A stretch of DNA of 64,000 nt from Fontisubflavum oceani (GTDB lineage: Bacteria > Pseudomonadota > Alphaproteobacteria > Rhodobacterales > Rhodobacteraceae), in contig NZ_CP129111.1 of NCBI RefSeq assembly GCF_030407165.1, positions 2,170,001 through 2,234,000 of the forward strand. Direction: 5' to 3'. Below, piece by piece: positions 19,011 to 27,718 of the stretch. Both the position numbers and the translations under genes were made by a program. A model generated the notes under the pieces. The model was not told where the DNA came from and did no database searches. It worked only from the letters and a program-made list of their open reading frames with translations. Within the stretch, counting starts at the first letter, position 1. Each line of letters starts with the position of its first letter.

Positions 19011-19634
19011 TTGATGAAAATGGTAACGATAAGGATGTGTGTGATGGACGCCGAAGACCTGATCTATTTTCCGTTTTCGCCCGAAGAGGCCTCTGCTGTC
19101 CTTGGACTCGCGAAACATGGGCGCGAGCCGGGAGGCACAGTGATGGTCGAGCGCTCTGCGTTCAACGAGCTGCGCCCAAATCGGCTGTTCTCATTTAGCA
19201 ATTTCTACGATTTGCTGAAAGCGATATACGTGGCAGGCGGCCTGGAAGATGATCAGCGCCTAAACGATGCCCTAGATACGGTCGCCTTTGCTCTGAGCTA
19301 TGAGTTTGACTGGATCACTGCCGACAATGTTGAGGAAGTCGCCCTCTACATCCTCCGCGCAGTTGGACACCTGCTAACCTATTCAGATGATATAGCGATG
19401 CCTGCCAACTGTGACGGCGTGGACAACCGCAGCCCGCTTTGCCAGGCGGTGACATTCGCCCTGACAATCTTCGTCGGGCGAATGTCTGAAAGTTTCGGCC
19501 CGCAGTTCGATGACCTAAAACAGACCGTTATTGAACAGCTTGGTGCGATAAACTCCCACCGCTGCCCTCGCTCTCGGGAGCGCGCCCCTCGTTTAGACGC
19601 GATCCGACTTCTCACCTGTAAAATCCAACTCTAG
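19011..19634 (+). CDS. Hypothetical protein
   Basis: A 207-residue protein with no family that I recognise. The sequence is acidic and helical (FPFSPEEASAVLGLAKHG, LFSFSNFYDLLKAIYVAGG, LNDALDTVAFALSYEFDW). The start is uncertain: ATG 19014, 19044 (MDAEDLIYFPF) or later. The last 42 bases overlap the end of the convergent YedK-like gene on the other strand, so the extreme C-terminus may be noise. Confidence 0.5.
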   Translation: MMKMVTIRMCVMDAEDLIYFPFSPEEASAVLGLAKHGREPGGTVMVERSAFNELRPNRLFSFSNFYDLLKAIYVAGGLEDDQRLNDALDTVAFALSYEFDWITADNVEEVALYILRAVGHLLTYSDDIAMPANCDGVDNRSPLCQAVTFALTIFVGRMSESFGPQFDDLKQTVIEQLGAINSHRCPRSRERAPRLDAIRLLTCKIQL

Positions 19635-20288
19635 CGCGTCGTCCGGCAATGGTTTTTGCGGAGCAAGTGCGGTCTCAACATCCCCGTGCAGCCAGGTTTC
19701 GAACTCGACTTCTGTGCGCAAGACAACCGGCATTGCTTTGGGGTAGATCGGAGCCACGACACTGTTCGAATCGGTTGTGGGGAAGGTCATCGCGAGCGTC
19801 GGGGTGTTGGCCTCGGCCAGTTCCGCATCCGCTTTCTTGCGCAGTCCGTCCTTCTCCCAACTCCAGCGACGGCAGAACCAGGCAAAGACAAATGGCGGGC
19901 GCTCCCTCTCCCCTACAACTCGGAACCAGCTTGCAGCCTTGATCGGCTTGCGAGAGGCACCGGGCATAGTCTCTGTCGGATGATACTCAGAAAAAGCGCT
20001 TGCGGGCACTAAACACCGCTGTTCTGGCCTCTCGATCACGAATTTCCACGGTTAGCCTGTGAGATTGCAGGCATTAGTTACGCACCCGAATTCCGCCTTA
20101 CTCCATCCCAACCAGGCATAGCACAAAGCTCTATCGCTGTTCATTTCGACCCTGAAAATCGGCACTTCGGCGTCGCCGAAGATCGCGGACTGTGGGGCCG
20201 CGTTGCCCAGAAGGTCATGCTCTGGCTTGAACCTGAAGATCTGCCGCATGGCCTCTTGGGCGGTCGTATCTGAGTAGAGGTTGCACAT
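19593..20288 (-). pseudogene. SOS-response-associated peptidase (YedK/HMCES family), broken
   Basis: HMCES/YedK proteins cross-link to abasic sites in single-stranded DNA through Cys2. The frame starts MCNLYSDTTAQEAM (Cys2 present) at 20288 and continues as CVTNACNLTG to TAA at 20052-20054. In the same frame it then reads PWKFVIERPEQRCLVPASAFSEY to the end, so a single nonsense codon splits it (TCA Ser to TAA would be one change). The second half keeps the Glu-containing FSEY segment, but the catalytic His region reads IYPKAMPV where the family normally has IHPKAMPV or similar. A stop plus a changed active-site residue point to real inactivation. Confidence 0.85.
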
Positions 20289-20530
20289 CGGCGCTAGACA
20301 GACGTTGTGGCTGTAATTCGACAATAGCTACCGCACAGGAGCATTAAACGGCACCGACGACAAAGCGAACCCTGATGACGGCCCTTTCCTGCCATTCGAT
20401 CTTTAATGCCACGCGGCGCTACAGCATCCCAAAAGAAGATATCTAATCCGCCAAGCATTGTGGATAAAAGTTGCCGTTCTGAACACGTCGGTGACACTCG
20501 CTTCGTCCAATCTGACGGAGCAATAAAGAC

Positions 20531-21952
20531 ATGCGAAAACCTGCACACGCGCCCTCGTTGTCCTCTAAGGAGAACATCAGAAAGCTGCGGCCAAGAAATA
20601 GCCCATACTGGAATATCTTGGAATTCTGCCGCCACATTGGTTTGCAGAAACTCGCTTCTGGCAGGCTTTACTGGATGGCTCGAGTTCGCCGGCTGGACGG
20701 CGGGTACTCCCAAACAAGGCTTGGGCCACATAGAACAGCACAGAGTGGTGGGCTGACCTACGAAGAGGCATTGGAGCATGCCAAGAACTGGTTTAACGAA
20801 CCAGATGTTCTCGCAGTTGCTTCAGAGCCGTATCCAGCAGGGATCAATCGTGAGCTCCACTATACAAAAGTGGAAAGCCGCTTCACTGTCGGTGATGCGA
20901 TGCATTCCTTCGTAGAATGGAAACGCATCGCGGCCGCAAGAACATACTTCGAAACAACCCTGTCGCTGATCAACCATCATATCATTCCTCGCCTTGGCCA
21001 TTTACCTGTTGAGGAACTCAGCCAATCTGTTTTCACGCAATTCTGCATCGACGTTCTTGAGACTGCACCCAAACGGGGTCGAGGCGCTCCAGAGGGGCGC
21101 GTTCGCCTCGAAGAGCTAGATCACGAACGACTTCGCAAAAGGAAAAAGACACTGAACACCGTCATAGGACTTCTCCGAACAGCAATCGAGATGTCTTGGG
21201 AAAACGGCGATATCGATAGTGAGTTGCACTGGCGACGTCTTCGACGAATGCCCCACGCTGATACTCCGCGACAGTTCTTCTTGACCCGAGCCCAAGCCAA
21301 GCGCCTGATCGCCTCTTGCCGTCCCGATCTGGCGCTTTTGGTGCAAGGCGCTCTCTACACAGGCTGTCGTGTGTCCGAGTTAGCGCGCCTCAAAGCGCGA
21401 GATGTTGGAGGGCATGCATTTGGCATCTACGTGGAACCTATGAAGAGTTATCGCGGGCGCTACGTGGTGCTACCAAACGAGGGCATGACCTTTTTCTTGG
21501 ACCAAGTCGAAGCTTTAGATGACGAATATCTCGTCTTCAGGATGTCCTCAGGTCGGTCGTGGTCTGGCTGCCATAAGCACCTGTTCAGAGAGGCGGTGCG
21601 ACGGGCTGGCTTGCCCGAAGGCTTCGTGTTTCATGGCCTTCGACACACGTGCGCAAGCCAACTTGTGCAAGCTGGAACACCCCTTGCAATGGTTGCTAAA
21701 CAGCTTGGGCACACCAACACCGATACAGTTAGCCGAACATATGGTCATCTGTGCTGTGATGGCCTCGAAAACGAAATCTCACGCCGATTTGCTCCACTTC
21801 AGACTGCCTCAAAAGATCCGAGACTGCAGCGCTTGCGAAGTACATTGCAGAACAAAACAGAGCCCCAATGGTCTTGGCCAAGAAAGAATAAGAGCAAGGC
21901 ATCCGGTGAGTTGGTGAGCCTGCTGCGGCAGCGTGAGGATAAACTGAAATAG
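20531..21952 (+). CDS. Tyrosine recombinase / integrase (third of the element)
   Basis: A 473-residue protein. A SAM-like core-binding domain covers roughly residues 120-230 (FTVGDAMHSFVEWKRIAAARTYF onward), then the catalytic domain has GCRVSELARLKARD (first Arg), FHGLRHTCASQLVQAG (His-x-x-Arg) and LGHTNTDTVSRTYGHL (second His and Tyr). The first about 60 residues may not be translated; later in-frame starts exist near MARVRRLDGG. This is a phage-type integrase, unlike the first one in sequence. It sits near the right end of the element, so the element has recombinases at both ends and one in the middle. Confidence 0.88.
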   Translation: MRKPAHAPSLSSKENIRKLRPRNSPYWNILEFCRHIGLQKLASGRLYWMARVRRLDGGYSQTRLGPHRTAQSGGLTYEEALEHAKNWFNEPDVLAVASEPYPAGINRELHYTKVESRFTVGDAMHSFVEWKRIAAARTYFETTLSLINHHIIPRLGHLPVEELSQSVFTQFCIDVLETAPKRGRGAPEGRVRLEELDHERLRKRKKTLNTVIGLLRTAIEMSWENGDIDSELHWRRLRRMPHADTPRQFFLTRAQAKRLIASCRPDLALLVQGALYTGCRVSELARLKARDVGGHAFGIYVEPMKSYRGRYVVLPNEGMTFFLDQVEALDDEYLVFRMSSGRSWSGCHKHLFREAVRRAGLPEGFVFHGLRHTCASQLVQAGTPLAMVAKQLGHTNTDTVSRTYGHLCCDGLENEISRRFAPLQTASKDPRLQRLRSTLQNKTEPQWSWPRKNKSKASGELVSLLRQREDKLK

Positions 21953-22142
21953 AATTCGGCCCCAAGCTTCCGTTCACTGACCGGACAAGATAGTGTGATC
22001 GCGCCTTCTTTGCGGACATTCGCCGTGCTTGGACGATCTTGTCAATTGCGGACGACTGAACACGGGACTTTACTGCCGTTTGCCGCGCCGGGCATGAAGG
22101 CCTGCTTGCGGCAACGCAGACCAATCCCGGCACACTAACACC

Positions 22143-22379
22143 TTAGGCACCGCGCCGGAGAATGCGCATGATGGGCCCCTGCTTCCACATGGCTAGGCCG
22201 CTTAGAACGAGAGCGGGTGTGACGACGTATAGGATCAAGGCAGTAAATGCGGTGTTCGCTGACCAAGGCGAATAGAGGTATGTGCCGATGATCAGTCCAC
22301 CAATGATGTGGAACCAACGCAAGTAGGTGCGGAGCGATGCGGCTGTCATGGGTTTGACCTTTCGTTTTGGAACTGTCAT
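22143..22379 (-). CDS. Small membrane protein
   Basis: A 78-residue protein with a basic N-terminus (VPKRKVK) and two hydrophobic segments (FHIIGGLIIGTYLYSPW; FTALILYVVTPALVLSGLAMW) ending KQGPIMRILRRG, so two transmembrane helices with positive ends inside. It resembles small membrane proteins often encoded next to TetR-type regulators. It is divergent from the TetR gene with 52 bases between start codons, which suggests that the regulator controls it. Confidence 0.7.
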   Translation of the reverse strand: MTVPKRKVKPMTAASLRTYLRWFHIIGGLIIGTYLYSPWSANTAFTALILYVVTPALVLSGLAMWKQGPIMRILRRGA

Positions 22380-22431
22380 CCATGTAACTATGCAGCGCTA
22401 ACTTTGCAATGCTTAGTTTAGGGGAAATGCC

Positions 22432-23010
22432 ATGAATGACAGTGCCTATCATCACGGAGATCTGCGCGTCGCCTTGCTAGACGCCGCCGAGGACGATCTA
22501 AGGCGCACCCCTGACGCAGTTCCCAGCATTCGGGCACTCGCGGCGCGGCTCGGCGTCAGTGCCACGGCACCACACGCCCATTTCCGCACGAAATCTGATC
22601 TTATGACCGCCCTCGCAGTACGCGGGTTCGAGCGCCTTGCATCGGACCTGAAAGAAACACGGCATGACACGCCTGACCTAACGGCATTGGCCGAAGCGTA
22701 TATGGTCTTCGCAGCCGATAACCTGGGTTTGTACCGGCTCATGTTCGCCACGGGCACGCGTGTCGAATACGACGAGAAGCTTCGCCAAGTGTCCCGAGCG
22801 GCTTACGACATGCTTAGGGATACCGTAAGAGAAGTGTTTCCAGAAGCAACGGCCATTGAGCAGAAAGAGCGAACACTTGCTGCGTGGGGCGTTGTGCACG
22901 GCTTGGCTTCTCTTGCTGCAGAGGGGCGGATATCAGCCGATACACTGGACGACCGGTCTCCTCGCAATCTTGCCCGGCTAGCCGCCAGGCTTGTCGAAGG
23001 CAGGACTTAG
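22432..23010 (+). CDS. TetR/AcrR family transcriptional regulator
   Basis: A 192-residue protein. The N-terminal helix-turn-helix lies at about residues 24-55 (PSIRALAARLGVSATAPHAHFRTKSDLMTAL), a TetR-type DNA-binding domain with a slightly unusual recognition helix. The C-terminal domain has AWGVVHGLASLAAEGRI, the segment of the WHG-type TetR C-terminal domain. It probably represses itself and the divergent membrane protein through the short shared region 22380-22431; the ligand is unknown. It is the last gene before attR. Confidence 0.88.
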   Translation: MNDSAYHHGDLRVALLDAAEDDLRRTPDAVPSIRALAARLGVSATAPHAHFRTKSDLMTALAVRGFERLASDLKETRHDTPDLTALAEAYMVFAADNLGLYRLMFATGTRVEYDEKLRQVSRAAYDMLRDTVREVFPEATAIEQKERTLAAWGVVHGLASLAAEGRISADTLDDRSPRNLARLAARLVEGRT

Positions 23011-23635
23011 GCGGTGGCCGGAACAGGCATGAACTCTGGTCTAGACCGAGAGGTCACGAATCCGACGCATCAGACCGCTTCAAACTGAGCCACGGCTAAG
23101 TCTGCGTTGATGTGCGAACCGAGAAGAAAGCGGTCATTCGCGGCGTTACAGAATTCGTCACTTTAGGGCTCGGAACGGACGTTCGCTGCGAGGCATGCGA
23201 AGGTCGAATCTAACCAATGGTAAGTGTCCGATGCTGAAGAACAGTTTCCTTTGGCATGCCAATGGTATGTGAGATAGTCGGCGGGGGGCGGTATGGGCGG
23301 CACTATATCCCGGGGGGCCGCAGTTTTTGGGCCTTTCACCAACCAACGGCCCGAAGTTTTTTAGGCGGGAGAATCCGCCGGAGATCATTTGCGCCCTTGC
23401 CAGGGTATCGTGACCGACAGAGCGCTGCCATCAGTCTAGAAGAGATAACGGATTGATTTCTAGCGTATTCCTATCGGAATGGCATCGTTGTCCCGGCGAG
23501 GAGGGGAGGGGGCCTGCGGTTAGATGGTTGGTTTAGGATGGTCTGCGAGCCGACATTTTTGCCTTCAGATATCCTCGCTCTACACCATATTCTACACTAT
23601 CTGATAACATATTGTTATTATTTCCGATAATGTTC
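23011..23635. other. Right end of element, no gene seen
   Basis: 625 bases between the TetR stop and attR hold only short open frames without protein character. The last 60 bases before attR are strongly AT-rich (around 23590-23635), as expected for arm sites of a tyrosine integrase, but no arm repeats can be named. Confidence 0.4.
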
Positions 23636-23680
23636 TTGAAAATCCTCGTGTCGGTGGTTCGATTCCGCCCCTGGGCACCA
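23636..23680 (+). repeat. attR: right direct repeat of integrated element
   Basis: A 45-base copy of the tRNA-Phe 3' end (anticodon loop to CCA) in the same orientation as attL 7008-7052 with one mismatch at 23672. It has no 5' half of a tRNA and cannot be functional. It marks the right boundary of the element, 16.7 kb in total. Confidence 0.93.
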
Positions 23681-23854
23681 CTTATTCCAAACAAAAACAA
23701 CAACTTATGTGTCGTTTGGCGACTCGTTGTGCCTGCGCGTTTTGCTGTGGGTATCATTTGGGTAGCGTTTTGCTGGTAGGTAGTCCGCACGCGAGGGAGA
23801 CCTACGAACCACCTCAATAGAACCAATTTTTGAGGCGCTGGGCCAGCTATGCCC

Positions 23855-24283
23855 CTAATGTGCCGTGGTGACGAAAGCCGGTTCAGGAGTTTCCTGTCCG
23901 ACAAGCCTCTTCTCTCGCTCCTTGTTTCGATCCTTGATTGCCGATTTTCTCGCCCTTCGAAACACGGGGGCGTATTGTCGCCAAAGACTGGTTGTTGGTG
24001 GTTCGGGACTCACACGCGCATCCATTGAAGTCTTAGCAAGTATCAAGCATCGCCAGAACTCCTCTGGCGTCGGGGCGTTCCACATGCTCTCAACCCATTG
24101 CTGCGCCCATATTGTATTCTCATGTTCCGAAAACGCTTGCTTTGCGGCTTGGCCACGGAAAAGGGCGCGATCTGCGCCCCTTTTATTGTTCGCCGATGTG
24201 TTGGGTCGCCCTACGCAGGCTTCTTCGGCTGCAAAGCCCTCCGTGCCTCCTTCTCGGCGGCGGCCCCCTTTACCCATTGCCAC
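23855..24283 (-). CDS. Hypothetical protein
   Basis: The open frame is 142 residues, but the start is uncertain; the convincing part begins at about residue 35 (GADRALFRGQAAKQAF) and includes WAQQWVESMWNAPTPEEFWRCL. The C-terminus is basic (RRARKSAIKDRNKEREKR). No family is recognised. It overlaps the end of the upstream minus-strand small gene in another frame, so the two are probably translationally linked or the true start is internal. Confidence 0.5.
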   Translation of the reverse strand: MAMGKGGRRREGGTEGFAAEEACVGRPNTSANNKRGADRALFRGQAAKQAFSEHENTIWAQQWVESMWNAPTPEEFWRCLILAKTSMDARVSPEPPTTSLWRQYAPVFRRARKSAIKDRNKEREKRLVGQETPEPAFVTTAH

Positions 24284-24423
24284 GGTGTGCGCGGTTTCCT
24301 CGCCTTCGCCAGTTCAGGGTTTGATTTGGCATCACTGGCAGCGGCGCTTAGGCGCTCGCGGGCATCGCGGGGATCGAGTTTGAGTTCGTCGCAGATTGCT
24401 TTGAGCGTCACGATATCAGCCAT
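24211..24423 (-). CDS. Small hypothetical protein, helix-turn-helix-like
   Basis: A 70-residue protein, MADIVTLKAICDELKLDPRDARERL at the start, which resembles a short DNA-binding helix pair, then KPRTPWQWVKGAAAEKEARRAL. Similar small basic proteins occur in alphaproteobacterial prophages and islands as far as I recall. A ribosome binding site (AAAGGAG) precedes the ATG. The function is unknown. Confidence 0.6.
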   Translation of the reverse strand: MADIVTLKAICDELKLDPRDARERLSAAASDAKSNPELAKARKPRTPWQWVKGAAAEKEARRALQPKKPA

Positions 24424-24736
24424 TTTCTGATCTCCTTTGGTTCTGATGAAGATCGATAAGACGCGGGCCGCGAGCTTGTCAGGGATAACCCCATCGCATC
24501 TTTAGCTTTTCTCGATCTGCTGCTATGACTGATCTCGACATGACAGACGCGGCCATGTCGGGGCGTGGAGACCCCTCGATAGCTATGCCGAGCAACCGGC
24601 TGAAACCTTGACCCTATGGTCGGGGGGGGCTGTATTATGCAACAGGCCCGGCTAAAGGCAAAGGGTCCGTGCTATCGCGGATTTCCAACACCCCGATCAC
24701 CAGTCAAACGCGAGGGCGCTCGCAGTTCGGGGCGCG
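24424..24736. other. Intergenic region, no gene seen
   Basis: The region is divergent between the small minus-strand gene and the GIY-YIG gene. It holds a run of eight G near 24620 and no recognisable promoter pair. Confidence 0.35.
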
Positions 24737-25117
24737 GTGGAGTTTGATTTCTCGCAGTCGGTTTGTTGGGAGGGGCGCGGCAGTCTGCCTGACGCCGCTG
24801 GTGTGTATGTGATTTCGCAACAAGCCAATCTCGTGCCGATCTACATTGGGTTGACCGCCGAAAAGAGGGGTCTTCGCGGGCGCATATCGAAGTTCCATCG
24901 TTCTGCCATCAACGGGGTCGGCAACCATGCAGGCGGTCGCACTTACCATCGGCTGTTCGGTGCTGATGTGTCTGGCTTGTCGCTGCGCTACCATCAGGTT
25001 GAAGACTTCAAGTTCGAAGCCAGCCTTGTCCACGCCTACGTGGCCTATGTCGAAAGTCGACTGATCTGGGAGCATGTCGAGGCGCATGGGGCGTTGCCGG
25101 TGTGCAACTCGGAATGA
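24737..25117 (+). CDS. GIY-YIG nuclease-like protein
   Basis: A 126-residue protein, apparently starting at GTG 24737. The GIY-YIG signature appears as GVYVI (about residue 22) and PIYIGLT (about residue 34), followed by LRGRISKFHRSA with the conserved Arg and then VESRLIWEH with the catalytic Glu. Length equals a bare GIY-YIG domain, so it is either a stand-alone nuclease or a fragment. Such domains occur in homing endonucleases, repair and restriction enzymes. No methylase neighbour is seen outside the preceding element. Confidence 0.75.
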   Translation: MEFDFSQSVCWEGRGSLPDAAGVYVISQQANLVPIYIGLTAEKRGLRGRISKFHRSAINGVGNHAGGRTYHRLFGADVSGLSLRYHQVEDFKFEASLVHAYVAYVESRLIWEHVEAHGALPVCNSE

Positions 25118-25402
25118 CCTGCAACAAATCCCCGGCAGGTAGAGCTAAACGCGTGCGCGGCGGCGTTGCAATGCGCCAGCGGCGCCAGCTCGAGCATTTT
25201 CCGATCACACCTACGAATACTTGCCGGAGGCGCTGTCTGGCTCGCTTAGGAACTGCCCCGACCCGTTCGCCGAGTTGGGCGGGACGACCTGTCATCCGCA
25301 CTCACGCGACCTTTACACAGCCCCGCAGTGTTTCACCTGACCGGACTCCGCAACTTTCTTATCGAGATTACATCAACCAGCTTTCCACGGAGGAGTTTGA
25401 AA

Positions 25403-25783
25403 ATGGCCATCAGCGCGAAGTGGAACTTCAACGGCGAAACGAAAGTTGTTCTCGGCGACTGGCATAGGCTTTGGTGCCTGCATTTCGGGCCATTCTACTA
25501 TCTGTTCAAGGGCATGTGGCTTTGGGTGATCTTGTCGTTCTTCACCCTCAATGGGACTCTGGATCGGGTTGAGGAACAAGCGGACACAGCCACGTTCAAC
25601 CGTATGCGAAACATCCGCACGATCCACTTCGGGCACGCCCTGGCGAGCCTGGAAGGCTGGACCTGCATGGAGAGGGTGAACCGCCACGGTCGAAAGTCGG
25701 TCTGGTATTACAGGGAAAAGGACGGCCCTCTCTGGGTTCCCGCCCGCAAACAGCCGGAGGGGGTCGATGACTTGCTCGCGTGA
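25403..25783 (+). CDS. Hypothetical membrane protein
   Basis: A 126-residue protein starting at ATG 25403, which has a strong GGAGGA site; the longer open frame upstream lacks one. It has one hydrophobic segment (FYYLFKGMWLWVILSFF) near residues 31-47, then a soluble part with WTCMERVNRHGRKSVWYYREKDGPLW. It is possibly related to small proteins with DUF2628-like topology, but this is not certain. It is followed 32 bases later by a terminator hairpin. Confidence 0.7.
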   Translation: MAISAKWNFNGETKVVLGDWHRLWCLHFGPFYYLFKGMWLWVILSFFTLNGTLDRVEEQADTATFNRMRNIRTIHFGHALASLEGWTCMERVNRHGRKSVWYYREKDGPLWVPARKQPEGVDDLLA

Positions 25784-25814
25784 GTCCGATTCCGAACGAA
25801 ACGACGAATGAGTG

Positions 25815-25842
25815 AAACCCGGCCCCTCAGGTCGGGTTTTCG
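25815..25842 (+). terminator. Rho-independent terminator
   Basis: An inverted repeat AACCCGG / TCGGGTT is separated by about 9 bases and followed by a T-rich end (TTTTCGCTTTC), placed 32 bases after the stop of the membrane protein gene. Confidence 0.7.
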
Positions 25843-26944
25843 CTTTCTCGCGGGTCGAGATCATGCGGGTGTCGGCAGCCCGGCATGCAAACCGTCTCGG
25901 TATGCTCGCGGACGACCGGTCGCCAGGTTTCACGTTTTTCTGCAACGCGGCAGCCGAAAAGGCTAAAATCCGGTCATTGGGCGAGTGATCTCAAAAACAC
26001 TCGCCGGGGCTAACAAACTGGAATCGTTGGACGTTCCGGCTTGCGTCCCGGAGCGGACGTGTGATCTCCTTTATTCTCTTTATCCGGGGAAAGATGATAT
26101 CAAAAAGTGGTTCAACCGTTAAACTATTTATCATCATCTTTTTTCTCTCTCCCCCATACCAGAAATCAATCGCCCACTCGACCACAAGAAATAAAACTAT
26201 TGAAAATCAAACTGATAGCTGGGCGGCTGATCTTTTTCATCCACTCGTCCGCATTCGTCCACTCGTCCACGGCAGATGCGGCGCATGCTGCACTGCAGAA
26301 ATATATGAAGTCACAGCCTGTGATCCCAACTGCCCGGAGGCCCGGATGCCGTGAGGGCGCGATCCGAGTTGTGCGCAGACGTACCGATTCACCCGAGAAC
26401 TTCACTAGAAATTGGTGGTATAGGGCCATTTGCCCCGACGTCTCCACAAGATGTAGACAGGTGGGGGCACATGCCCCCTAGGTTCTGTGCGAAACTGTTG
26501 AGTTATGCGCTCGGCGCACCCCGCGCCAGCACAGTTACCCAAAGAAGGACCCAAGCGAAGGTAGATACTGGGCTCTAATAGCGATGTTACTCCAGGTTTG
26601 GAGCTTTCCGAATGACCATGTCGGATACAACGGGTCCGCGTTTGGCTGGGAGTCGAGCAAGGCTGAACATTAAAGACCCTTTCCGAGACTTGCGTGGGAC
26701 AGAAGGTAGACCTTTGCCACGGAAGCGAACGTCCGAGTCGTTGGGCGGGAAGCGGAAGTTCGCTGCCAATGCACGGCGCTACTATCAACGTTGTGATAAC
26801 TGACATTCAGTCTGAAAAGTCACTACTGTGGCAAACACCTCAAATCGTTTGAACCGCTATGTTCACAGCACGTGAAGTCACGGTCATCAAACCAACTGAC
26901 AAGTTCGCTGTTTTGATTGGTCCTCGTGAGCATGGGAGGTGTAT
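25843..26944. other. Gene-poor region upstream of IS3 remnant
   Basis: About 1.1 kb without a supportable gene. Overlapping open frames on both strands have low-complexity, shadow-like translations. An 11-base sequence, TCCACTCGTCC, occurs twice (26240-26250 and 26258-26268). The region is probably debris of older insertions. Confidence 0.45.
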
Positions 26945-27475
26945 ATCTAGTCTGGATACTCGACTTCGTGCATTGCAGAACAGATGATTGCATTCGACCG
27001 TTGTCCTCGGACCAATGGCGGACAAGGTCTCATCGTTCCGAACGCTGAACATCCTCAATGAACACATCCGGGAATGCCTGGCTATCAAAGTCGCGCGAAG
27101 GCTCAACGGCAACAGCGTGATCGACGTCTTGAGCGACCTGTTTATCCTGCGCGGCGTGCCAGCATTCGTCCGGTCGGACAACGCCCCCGAGTTCGTGGCG
27201 CCGGCGGTTCAGGACGGGATCGGCGCCGTCGGTGCCAGGACGGCCTACATCGAGCCTGGATCACCTTGGGAGAACGGCTACTGCGAGCGCTTCATGCCAG
27301 GTTCCGCGACGAGCTTCTCAACGGTGAGATCTTCTACAGCGTCAGAGAGGCACAAATCCTGATCGAACAATGGAGGAGACACTACAACACGAAAAGACCC
27401 CACAGCGCCCTGCGCTACCACCCACCGGCCCCGGAAACCACCGTCCCGACGGCAACCAGGCCAATCATGCCCTAA
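26945..27475 (+). pseudogene. IS3-family transposase OrfB remnant (integrase core), frameshifted
   Basis: The translation 27001-27300 reads FRTLNILNEHIRECLAIKVAR, then DLFILRGVPAFVRSDNAPEF and AYIEPGSPWENGYCERF: the rve/DDE core with second Asp (SDNAPEF, normally SDNGPEF) and Glu (ENGYCE). A missing A near 27291-27295 shifts the rest, which continues in another frame as ARFRDELLNGEIFYSVREAQ, then IEQWRRHYNTKRPHSALRY. The 5' half of orfB and all of its orfA are absent. It is a dead insertion-sequence relic. Confidence 0.88.
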
Positions 27476-27478
27476 CAA

Positions 27479-27697
27479 TCAAATTGGACCGCTATGGTGG
27501 GGCTGATCATTCTCAGTCTCCAACTCACGCAGACGCTTGACCAGCGACGCATCCACTCCCCCGTACTTTTTGCGCCAACTGTAGAAGGTGGCCGAGCTGA
27601 TACCATGATGCCGACAAATGTCATCCGTCTTTGCGCCAGCCTCGCTGTCCTTCAGCACGCCAATAGTCTGTTCTTCTGTGAAACGCTTCCGCTTCAT
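27479..27697 (-). pseudogene. IS3-family transposase OrfA fragment
   Basis: This starts MKRKRFTEEQTIGVLKDSEAG with an AAGGAGGA site and reads DDICRHHGISSATFYSWRKKYGG, the IS3-type helix-turn-helix, until LRELETEN. There it joins unrelated sequence (DQPHHSGPI) that belongs to the end of the oppositely oriented OrfB copy. Two IS3-family halves thus abut head to tail in opposite directions near 27478-27515. Confidence 0.85.
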
Positions 27698-27718
27698 GGG
27701 TCTTCCTCCTTCGTCCAT

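Noticed and set aside
23533..23904. Minus-strand open frame through attR
   Set aside because: Translation such as GAQGRNRTTDTRI is the usual antisense reading of a tRNA 3' end, not a gene.
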